From Phyto melanocephala (lineage: Eukaryota > Arthropoda > Insecta > Diptera > Rhinophoridae), in assembly GCA_941918925.1 (NCBI GenBank), contig OW799237.1, forward strand, positions 6,491,201 to 6,555,200: a stretch of 64,000 nt of DNA. Direction: 5' to 3'. Shown piece by piece: positions 12,180 to 22,245 of this stretch. The first letter of the stretch is position 1; the number at the start of each line of letters is the position of its first letter. Below the pieces are notes generated by a model. The model made no database searches. It was not told the origin of the DNA and saw only the letters and a list, made by a program, of their open reading frames with translations. The translations under genes and the position numbers were made by a program.

Positions 12180-13690
12180 TTTCGTACATTAGAAAATATG
12201 TAAAATTTATCGTAAATATTATAAATATTAAGTAATATTTTTTAACTAAAATTTTGATGCAGAATATTGAATTTTAAAATTTTCTATTTTCGGATTTTAC
12301 TTAATTTTACCTAACGGAAGTATTAAAATTTATCGTAAATATTTTAGATGTTGTATAATCATTTTTTTAATATTAGTATATATTGTTTTGAAGAGTGATA
12401 AATAGCCTAATTTTGTATTTTAGTTAAACTCACAAATATATAAAATTATAATTTTAGAAAATTATTTAAATTTTATCGTAAATATAAAACAGTTCCACAG
12501 TGTTTTAAAAACCTAATATGTGAAACCGTATAAAAACAAGTGGCTAATTTGATATTTTCTCTATTAAATACAGCATGTGTGTTTTTAGTTAAAAAAAAAT
12601 TTTTTTTTTTTATTTAAACCTTCAACACGTGTCTTATTGTTCGTGATTTTTACAATGGTGACTTTTAATTTAATTGTATTATATAATACGTTTATACACC
12701 TGCTATTTGTAAATAAAATAATGAGATCTAATTCGGTTATTGTTGTTATTTTTTTTTTTTTTTTTAATTCAATACATGTTATTTTGGATAGAGCTTTTGT
12801 GTTTTTAGTTTGAACTTATTTTTCTTTTTTCAAATTTTAACCTAACACATGTGTGCTATTGTCTGTTATTTTGATACAGTTGTATTGTTGTCTTATTACT
12901 ATAAAATTTTTATTTTTATGTATGTAAAATTTATGAGTTGCAAGTTTGCTAATAAAGATAATTTTTATATAATAATTTACTAACTACAAGACAGAATCCA
13001 TGCAGAAGCGGTAAAGCAGGATGACAAATGTACAAAGAACAAAAAAAATATTTTGTAGCGATATATTTTCAAATAAATTTTTTTTGTTTTTTTTTCTCTT
13101 AATATGTATGTTTGAATATATGTTTTTGTAAATCCTAAAGGTTCAAAAACATTAGAAATATAAAGAGATGTAGGACTTGGAGATAAATGTTTTTTTTTAT
13201 CAGTAAATATTGTTATGGGGTTTTTTGTTCACTGATAATACAGCAAAATTTTATATAGTATATATGTATAAAGGTTAAAATTTCATTAAGAACTTTATCG
13301 TAAATATTAAAAATATTAAATATAAATTTAAATTAAAAATTTATATAAATTTCCAGAGTCTTGAAAATGAGTTATTTTCGGATTTTAAAAAATTTTAATA
13401 AGTTCTTATTTTAAAAATTTCTCGTAAATGTTTCGACTCCCTAGATTACATATTTTTAATTTTTGTATTTACAATTTAAATACTTGTTAAGTCACTAATT
13501 TTGGATTTTTTTATTTATCGAAAATATTTTAACTTTATATATTAAAAAAAAATAAAATAAATTTATCGTAAATATCAAAAATACTTGCCATGTGTTTGTT
13601 ATAAAACTATCACAATTTTATACAAGTTTTGGGTCTTTTCTGTTTTCGGTTTTTGTTAAAATAATTTTAGTAAATAAATTTCCAAGGCGA
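12180..13690. repeat. diverged repeat field with TTTATCGTAAATAT motif
   Basis: The phrase TTTATCGTAAATAT or a one-base variant recurs about seven times (near 12207, 12330, 12472, 13298, 13508, 13561 and in weaker form at 13424), several times followed downstream by TTTTCGGATTTTA. Between them, near 12575-12870, a second diverged unit recurs with GTGTTTTTAGTT and ACACATGT. The spacing is irregular (about 90-140 bp within clusters), which suggests an old decayed tandem array. No coding potential. Confidence 0.5.
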
Positions 13691-14949
13691 ATATATTTTT
13701 TTAGACAAACACCCTTTTATTGATACAAATTTCACATACAGTCAAACCTTAGGGTAACATTACTGCGTTAGTCTTAATGCAATGGTGGCTGGTCTTACTT
13801 GTACAGTTTTATATAGTCTACAAATTGAATTAAGACCTAACGTTAACTAAAAAGTAAACGTACTTCTGCTTAAACAATTACTTTTTGGTATTTTAAAAAT
13901 ATTTTAAAAACCAGTCGCAAGACTGTTGGTATTTTAAGTAACGATATATTGGCTTTCAATTTAGTATTTTCATATATTGGGGAGCTGTTTTTAACCAGAC
14001 TATTAATAATATTTGTTTTCTGGGTGTGTACTTATATATAAAAATTTGTTTAACTTGTATTGAATTTTTGTAATAAAATATGTATTTTTATGACTCTGGT
14101 GAGATCACAAAGGGCATCTTAATAACTTTTAATAAAGATTAATTAAATAGCCTCAATATAATGAAACATTTTTTTTTGAGTGACTTATAAACATAAAAGT
14201 TTAATGTTATTTTTTTAACTATAGTAACTTATGCAAATCCTTAGCATTTAATCACTCATAATCCTAAATACACATAAAATAAGCTGACCTACTTGCATAC
14301 CCTAAATAAGCACTAATTCTACCGCTTACAATTTTGCATAAAATATTTATTGTTTTTGACTTTGATGTGTTATCAAGAAACCGTTAACAACCATTTTAAG
14401 TACAATCCTAAAAAAAAATAACTTTGGACCATAAAAAACACTTACACAACTAGCATAGACAAGTTGTTAGTGTTTCAAAGACGCATATAAATTTATATGG
14501 TTTTCAAATCAAAAAAAAAAAAAAATGCTGTAAAGCATGACAATCATATAGTCTAATAAAAAGTCCAATACATCAACTGTAAAACATAGAAAATCACTTA
14601 CGTGCTTCATTGGTTGTTTATGAATGTTAAGAGATGGGGGAGACAGATAAAGTATTATTCGGCTGAGAGGTGTTACACAAACAAGCAAAAGTGATGGGTA
14701 CTTAACAGTGAACAGCAATAGTTACGAAAGTTTGTGATCAATTTTAGTAAATTTATTTCTTTCAGTAATAATATAACTAAAAGGTGTTTCAGTAAGAATG
14801 CATGTTTGAAAAGCAGTGCAATTTTTTGTTTGACCAAGTGGCAGCTCTGAAATTTGTCAGCTTCCCATATGATTTGCCGATTATTATCAATGGAGGGCTT
14901 TTCGATATAATTGTAAAAACTTATTTCGGAAATTCGAAAATTTATGCTG
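13691..14949. other. AT-rich non-coding stretch
   Basis: No gene was recognised. Open frames at 14509-14960 have no family motifs. Confidence 0.45.
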
Positions 14950-15805
14950 ACACCGCTCACAAACTACGAAGAATTTTCAATCGAGAAAGTACACCTAACG
15001 TGTGAACCATGCGAAGAAAGGTCACCAATTTTTTAGAAATTGGGTCGGCTAGGAACAGTAACACTTCTGTGCATCATTGTACCGCTCGGGATCTTGAAAA
15101 AAGTACTTTTAGAAATGAGTGTGTCGTCGAAAACTCGAAAACATTAAACCGGCATCGTTTTTAACATATACAAATTTTAAAAAGCACTTCACCTTCACCT
15201 TACATGCTTGCAAAATACAGCTTGCTTAGAAGCTCAAACTAGCAGACCATGGAAAGTGTCAGCGGTTATTTCAATGGGTAAAGGAGCAAAGTGCCGACAA
15301 ATATAATTTTTTTAAAAGACATCTCCTCCCATGTAGAGCATTTCTATCCAATGGCTTCGTGAATACATAAAAATGTTGAATTTAGAAAATCCTCATGCAA
15401 ACAAATGCACTCACAGCGAGCAGCTGTCTGGTGCGAATTTTGGTCAGCCTGTGTGATTGTGTCTAACATTTTTAAAGATGAGACCGAAATTGCAGTGATT
15501 GTGTCGGATATTCGTTACTGAAACAAAATAACGGAATTTTTGTTCAACTAGACGGAATGGATCTGGATATATGGTTTTAGACCGACGGAGCAATCAGCTA
15601 TTTCAGCAACGATTTTTTTGTGAAATAACGGTTTAATGCGAATAAACCGGAAACAATTTCTGAGCTCAAGTCCGAGATCCGTCATCTTGTGTCAGCCATC
15701 GGTGAGATACAGTTGAAATCATGGAAACCTTCATGAAAAGTGACTTGCCATTAGAACCGAGGATTCTATTTAAAGGATATTTTATTCTACACCTAATCGA
15801 AACAC
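14950..15805 (+). pseudogene. mariner (probably DD41D) transposase relic
   Basis: Read across several stops and frameshifts, the plus strand keeps the order of a mariner transposase. First comes the linker (KLRRIFNRES-P-V, then TMRRKVTNFLE-GS). Next is LHACKIQLA with a DHGK block. Then come FFKRHLL...AFLSNGFVN (first catalytic region) and a QLDGMDL/WF-TDGA block, where intact copies have WCQQDGATCH. The tail is NKPETISELKSEIRHLVSAI, matching the C-terminal helix of the family. The usual catalytic residues are degraded. The length fits a full ~1 kb element that has decayed in place; I could not define its terminal repeats. Confidence 0.65.
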
Positions 15806-16446
15806 GCCTTCTCGACGACCAAATAAAAAAAATCACAGACAATACGTTATCAGAAAATACGTTTTTTGATTTAAAAATTAAAAAATGCATTCTTACTGAG
15901 AAACCCTTTACGAGATTGTTCAGATTTTTAAAACTATCTCGGCGGTATATACTCGGTTAATTGAATTAATTTTTTGTTGGAGAATATAACTTGAGTGTTT
16001 GAAAAAAGGGCACTTAGACTTGCTTTCATTTTTCTGTTCTGGCCTACTGTTGCAGGACATTAGTTGGTGTGCTTTAAGTAGATTTACTATCTTATTTATG
16101 TGATTATAAAAACTATTTAAAAACTATGTTTTAATTTTGCAATAAATTATAATATTTTTTCTTTGCTCACTGTAAAGGTTTGAGGATATAAAAAGCTCTC
16201 TCTATTGACAAAAGATTACATTGATTTATATAGAAGTATTGGTTTTAAACACACAAAGGACATACATTTTTATTTGTTTTTTTATGTGATTTATTTTTGG
16301 AATATTTTGTCCCATGAGATGTGTGTGATGACTGTTGTTCATACCCTACGCTACACTATGATAAACATATATATCTAAGTCTAAGGGTTCTTGTGGATTT
16401 AAGCTCTAAAATATACGAATCGTTTTAGAATTTTCTTTGATTAATA

Positions 16447-17367
16447 AAGGGTGTTTTTTTAAGCCCGATAGAACTTGAAATTGTAAAAAATAGCACAAAA
16501 AATTAAATTGTAATCAAAAGTTTTTTTTTTATTCGAAAGATCAATACGTGACATTAACATTTGAAAATGATTTCGGGCATATGGGCACCGCGGCTGTTCT
16601 TGACGAAGCGCATTCTGGACGTTCAATTTTGGGCCACTTTTTCGAGCACTGCTGGCCGTATGTCACGAATAACACGAACAATGCTGGCCTCCAAGGCGTC
16701 AATTGTTGCTGGTTTATCAGCATAAACCAGTGACTTCACGTAGCCCCACAGGAAATAATCGAGAGGTGTCAAATCGCACGACCTTGGAGGCCAATTGACA
16801 GGTCCATTTCTCGAAATCAACTTATCGCCAAATTTTGATTTCAATAAGTCGATGGTTGCGTTCGCCGTATGGCACGTAGCGCCATCCTGTTGACACCACA
16901 TCTCCTCCGAATCAATGTCATCCATATTTTCAAACAAAAAATCATTGATCATGGTGCGGTAACGATCTCCATTGACCGTAACGCGAGCTCCGGCCTCATT
17001 TTTGAAGAAATAAGGTCCGATGATGCCACCAGCGTGAAAACCGCACCAAACGGTGCATTTTTCTGGATGTAATGGAGTCTGTAGGGTCTCTTGTGGATTG
17101 GTCTCGCTCCATATGCGGCAATTTTGCTTATTAACAAACCCGTTAAGCCAAAAATGCGCCTCTCGCTGAACACAATTTTGCGATGAAATTGGACGTCCAG
17201 AATGCGCTTCGTCATGAACAGCCGCGGTGCCCATATGCCCGAAATCATTTTCAAATGTTAATGTCACGTATTGATCTTTCGAATAAAAAAAAAATTTTGA
17301 TTACAATTTAATTTTTTGTGTTATTTTTTACAATTTCAAGTTCTATCGGGCTTAAAAAAACACCCTT
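16447..17367 (-). mobile_element. fold-back DD41D (rosa-type) mariner
   Basis: A 921-bp element flanked by TA on both sides (16445-16446, 17368-17369). Its arms, 16447-16629 and 17186-17367, are near-identical inverted repeats of about 183 bp, far longer than mariner TIRs. The left arm holds the true 3' end of the element, including the last transposase codons. The right arm is an inverted copy of that same 3' end and replaces the original 5' half, promoter and DNA-binding domain. The element is therefore a rearranged derivative with two 3' ends. Confidence 0.85.
16554..17185 (-). pseudogene. DD41D mariner transposase, C-terminal catalytic part
   Basis: This is the catalytic half of a Tc1/mariner transposase, which cuts and pastes the element at TA sites. 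Visible blocks in order are REAHFWLNGFVNKQNCRIW (the family has SDEAHF here, so the first Asp is lost), TVWCGFHAGGIIGPYFF, WCQQDGATCHTA (second Asp) and CDLTPLDYFLWGY (third Asp). Forty-one residues separate the last two Asp, the DD41D spacing of the rosa group. A TGA at 16623-16625 interrupts the frame where a Trp is expected, and the frame then continues in register for 22 codons, with the family's RGxHMPEIIF tail, to TAA at 16554-16556. The N-terminal helix-turn-helix region is absent. The first ~28 residues of the apparent open frame ending at 17267 are antisense of the C terminus and are not real protein. Confidence 0.85.
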
Positions 17368-17579
17368 TAAAAGGATAACTCAACTAATTATAGGGTTCGC
17401 ATGTCTGTCCGTGAGTGCCTTATATTAAACAAAATTTAATCAAATTCAAAAATAATTCTGCATGTGTAAACAAAAAGGAAATGGCAAGAGGTCCGACCAT
17501 TTCGAAGAATTTTTCGCTAATAATACTAACGTTTACAACAATTGCATGCCACTACTTGCATGTATAAATTCAAGATTAG

Positions 17580-18195
17580 TTAGATAATTTTATGGTGGTA
17601 ATGTTTGAATTTGTTGTCAGGTATGTGGCCGTCGCGGCTAAGGCGTACATGGTTAGTTGGATCACCAATCTTCACAAACCTTTCGCAGTAAAAAATTCGA
17701 ATATTTGCTAGGATTATTTCTGCTTTATTTGCATAGACCTGGTACTCTACATAATCCGAGAGAAAATAAGCCAATGACGTAAAAGGTAAACCAATAAAAA
17801 GGATGACCAATAAAGTGGTCCTTTTCTTGAAATTATTTATTTGTTAAAAACTTTTTGTGTCGAGCATTATATGACATATGGCAAAACTTTGCTTAAACCA
17901 AGATTCTGCATTACTTAAGCCTTTCAATTGAGGCACAAAAAAGATGGCAAGAATGCTTCTATACCGCTGACGTTCTGACCACCATTATTCGTCAAGACTT
18001 ATGGAACAATAATTTCACCGGAACATAAAGCGAAACATGTCTTGTGGTTTATCATCGTAACAAATGATGAAGTACAGTTTATTGGTACAGTTGTTTTATC
18101 AAAAGTATACTTCATCCGATTGGCGAACAGTTTGCCGAATTAAACCAAGATTTGAATAGATTTGAACAATTGCTAGGCATTGCTCTGACTTTAGT
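17580..18195 (-). pseudogene. mariner transposase relic
   Basis: At the upper end (about 18195 downwards) the minus strand reads KRLKSEQCLAIVQIYSNLG, like the start of mariner transposases (F-x-x-EQR-x-x-I). At the lower end, 17580-17790, it reads VYANKAEII...ENFVKR-like...SRDGHIPDNKF, matching the C-terminal YANKPETI...RGGHMPDIIF tail. The centre, including all catalytic motifs, is deleted or unrecognisable. It lies about 200 bp from the fold-back mariner and has the same orientation. Confidence 0.55.
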
Positions 18196-20447
18196 CTCTT
18201 AACAAAAAATTTCCAAACCAAAATCACAAAAGCGATCCAATTGCGGGGAATTATGATGCTACATTCACCTTTTTTTTAATTCTGCTCTGGAACTGAACCA
18301 AACAGAGTCATAAAGTACATAAATCTCGCCATGTTTATGTAAATGCTCAATGATTAAATTCATAGTACCTTGGACAGAAAAAGGCAATCAGTACGATGCT
18401 ATACCGACGTTGATTCAGGTTATAAATATAAATTCAATGCAACATAGTAGTAAACAGCTGTTTACGCAATTTACAATGTCGTCACAATATTGAAATGAAA
18501 ATTGAGCCAAAGGAGCATTTTTCGACTCTTGTTAAAATAACAAATTTACAACATTGATCTGATAATAAACAAAAAATATAGAATGATGAAGCGCCATCTG
18601 TTGTCGTCTAAAAATAACAACGCAGTGTCAATATAATGGTGAAGATCCTTGCTATTATGTGTGCTTGCATAGTTTGCTAAACAGTTGTCATTTGCTTTTA
18701 AAGTCATCGTCCTCGTCCACATTATGAAACATTTGTTGCACAACTTTTAAGTTTGTATATGAATGAGGAAAAGTGCATGAGAAAGGGTAAAATGAAATTT
18801 CATTTTGTTCCTTTAATTTGCTAATAAGTTTAATGTATAAAATAATGTAAAAAGAACAAAAGTTTCGTAAGCCTAGTTTCAATGTGTGGACACGAATACA
18901 GTTTAAAAAGAGAATTTGAAAAAGTTTGACAAAAAAACTTTTATCATATGGACGAGGACTTACTACACCATGCCACCATCATAGTTTCGTATTTTTGTAG
19001 TGGTACAGGCTTATCGTAAACACATTAAAAAAATAAAGTCATTTATTTGTAAATATTGTTGTTGTTGTACCTGTGCAGGAATTTTGCAAATACAACATTA
19101 AGAAACTAAGGTTAAGGAAGAGTTTGCATTTTGTGTTTACCGGATCGTAGTAGTTAATAATATTTAGAAAATTTTATTAATTCTGACTGGATCTGAAAAA
19201 AGTTTTTATTCAAGAAGTAACGTTTAAAGAATACACTTTAAGTCTTACGGAACTTGTATTACTGTTCCATAATTACTAGTCATAATTTTCACAGCAAACT
19301 AACACCGAAATAAAAATTTAATTTATGTTCGGATATAAAATATAAACATGTGGTTGATTCGCTCTGCAATGGATTATGTCTGGCAAACAATTTTCTAAAA
19401 TATAGTCAAGCTGATGACTTTTCACCCAACATTCTAATAAGTCATTGAAATATGAAAAAATGCTTGTGCTAATGAAACAGGGTCTAGCTGGACCGACTGT
19501 AACTTCATCAATAAGACAATTGTTGTTACAATTTTTATTGTAGCTGCTTTTGTAGTTAATTTATGACACTGTCGCCAAAGCTGCTATAATAAATTGAATG
19601 GGAGGATGTTGCTTTTGCTGTTGTTTCTAAGATAATCACATACAAAGAATCACACACATAAATGCTTTTTATCGGACATAAACACATTTAATCTAAGTGT
19701 ATAAGTATTAGGGTGGCTGCCATGCCATGGCATATTTTTTGTTGAGCATATGAAAAGTTCGGATTAATTGGTGTTTACAAGGCATTTTTATGAGTTTAGT
19801 TTAAAGATTATTCCCGCAACAATGGGTTATAACTCAATGCCACTATAAATTTTCAAAAATAGCTAGAAAAATTTAAAACAATTTAAGTTAAGCGCGGTTC
19901 ACTTGGGCCCGATCATGGATCTCGTTAAGGGAATGTGTATTATTTAATGTCCTTTCATTCCTGGTTACACAATCTGTTGTTCTGACAAGAATAAGGATTC
20001 AATTAGAATTATAATTAAAAACAGAAACAGATTTTATCTATGAATATTTAATGACCAAACAATTTAAGAGCCAGCCTAATGTGTGTGTAGATGCTTATAC
20101 ATACATAGACGGACATGTGTATGTGCACATGTTTTGTGGTAACTTTATTTATGTATAAAGATTTGCAGGCAAAAGTGAAAGTTGAATGTTCACAAATAAT
20201 AAAACATCTTTTTAAATCTATATTTATCTCTATTTATGTCCAACTAAAGATACGGCTATACATGCATTTAACTACGTGCGTTTGTCTGTATAGCGTATAA
20301 CGCAGAATAACAAGAAACGAAGACAATAATATTTCTACTATATTTTTTATTGTGTATTATAAGTGGTCACATAAGTGTTTTATGGTTTTATCGATTATTG
20401 TTTTCTTTTTCATCGTTTGTTTCATTTTTTTCTCTCTTTTCTTGCAG
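18196..20447. other. AT-rich non-coding stretch
   Basis: No gene was recognised. An ATGCCATGGCAT palindrome lies near 19720. No open frame shows a family motif. Confidence 0.45.
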
Positions 20448-20503
20448 CTTAACTTAAGCGCCTGCCAAAGAAAATTCATTTAAGAATATTGCCGGATTTT
20501 TGG
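20448..20503 (+). other. candidate non-coding exon (56 nt)
   Basis: A polypyrimidine tract and acceptor (TCTCTCTTTTCTTGCAG, ending 20447) are followed 56 nt later by a strong donor (TTTTTGG|GTAAGTG at 20504). All three frames of the segment contain a stop, so if it is spliced it is an untranslated or regulatory exon. It is the best acceptor-donor pair in the window, but this is inference from splice consensus only. Confidence 0.35.
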
Positions 20504-20599
20504 GTAAGTGTTATGGAGCTCAAAGAATATAAATTTAAGTTCAAAGACAAGACTATGGGTCGGCGTGAAGGTAGTTAAATAGGTATGTAGAACAGGCAG

Positions 20600-20770
20600 C
20601 TGTTAAGCAGCTCACTTGGGTCCATCATAGTGATGCTTTCGTGATTTTTGAATAGAATAGAAATAATAGCGTAGGAAACAAGAGATAGAAAGTAGACCAG
20701 TCCAGAGTCTCTGGCAGGACTAGACTAGCAGACCAGCATACTACTAACTAGTCCACCGGTGCCCGCGTTA
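20600..20770 (-). repeat. second SINE-head copy, degenerate
   Basis: On the minus strand 20768-20717 reads CACCGGTGGACTAGTTAGTA, then GTATGCTGGTCTGCTAG, matching the 7.9-kb SINE head. No B box follows, so the internal promoter is broken or this is a truncated copy. The lower limit is uncertain. Confidence 0.5.
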
Positions 20771-22122
20771 AAAATTTAACGAAAGTTTTCTTTAGCTATT
20801 AAGCGTCATATTAGTAAAATAATTTTAAATTTGTCAGGAGTTTGTAAGACACATTTTGCATTAAAAAAATAATGTTAAAAGAACCTGCCATTAGTTTAAA
20901 AATTGTTTATGAAAATTGGGGGTAATATTTACCAACTTGTGGTTTAGAGTGGCAGGTGAATATAAATTTTTAATCACTGTGAATATGGAATAGGCTGAGC
21001 AAGTTCGGAAAGAAGATTCAATTATCCAATTTCGAGAATGAAGTTAAGCAAGACCTTTAAAACTCATATGCCGACAGGAGATGGCAGAGAGGTTAACTCT
21101 GTCTTTGTGAGAATCTAGTATTAAATTTATTTGATATATAGAGGATAGATAAAAAAAGAATGTTGGCATATCCTTTGTTATTTTGTAAAAGAAAAAAGCT
21201 TAAACTTCCGAATGCTTGTTAGGATATGTTATGTAAGAATTTATATCTAATTTTTACCACTGAGGTGGTCGATGTTCAGACTGATGGCGATTAAGGACAC
21301 TAATTAAGGGGCAAAAGAAAATCTTAGTTCTTCACTACGAAGTTAGAATCATAATCAAATGTATCCAATTCCTGGAACTATTTAACAGTCATTACGTCCG
21401 ACTTGTGTGTATACTAAACCCTTCAGGTATTTATGACAACAACATGGCTAATGCGTGTGCGAAGAGTGGTCCAATACTGAAACATTAACCCTTCGTAAAT
21501 CTTTTAAGCGAGGTTAGTAAGAAGGCACCTTACAAAATTATGACTTTTAGACAAACACTGACATCTGTTCAATATTTAAAACTCTTTGATCCTCCCAGAC
21601 GATAAATAGAACAAGAACACTACTTGCATTTCGATGAGAGGATATAACACTTTAAGTTGTCGAAACTCTGAAAAATTTTGCTCCAATAGCTATGGTAAGA
21701 AAGGTCTTTGGCAACTCGATAAGTTAATATTAAGGCGAGAGTCTGAGAAAAAGTTCAACGAATATAACCAAGATGACATTAAAATTAAGTTCTCCATGCT
21801 GTAGAAAACATAAGTAGGCTTACGAGCAGCCTACCTGGAGGTCTGTTAGAGTAGAACTCAAGCCATATAAGTTCATGTTAAAAGAAACAGTTAGAGAAGC
21901 TTACAAGTAGAAAATGTTGGAATAGAAATTGTCACACTTAGTCAGACGAATATTCAACTAAGGTTTAAAAAAGAAAAATTATATGTAGGAGTACCCACTG
22001 AAACTGTTTCGTTGGCAAAAATGTAGCCAGCATTACAGAGTCACCCTAGTCTCTGGTTAATAATACGTTGGTTACTTAACAAATACAGTTTATAATTTGA
22101 ATTGAGTTAAAGCAAATGTTAT
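20771..22122. other. AT-rich non-coding stretch
   Basis: No gene was recognised. It is somewhat less AT-rich than its surroundings, but all six frames are closed at short intervals. Confidence 0.45.
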
Positions 22123-22126
22123 TATT

Positions 22127-22151
22127 TTTATTTATTTATTTATTTATTTAA
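22127..22151 (-). repeat. (TAAA)n tail of the non-LTR element
   Basis: TTTA repeats on the plus strand mark the 3' terminus of the minus-strand non-LTR element. A short tandem repeat tail is the usual 3' end of non-LTR elements lacking a poly(A) tail. Confidence 0.8.
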
Positions 22152-22245
22152 TTTATTGTCTATAGATAATAATCCTTACAGACTAAAGTATGTAAAATAA
22201 CAAAACAAAATTAAGGTTATATATAAAATAATATTCAATAATAAT

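Noticed and set aside
16548..16733. Plus-strand open frame sharing its start with the 214-codon minus-strand frame
   Set aside because: Both starts translate the antisense of the transposase C terminus, which is present in each inverted arm of the fold-back mariner.
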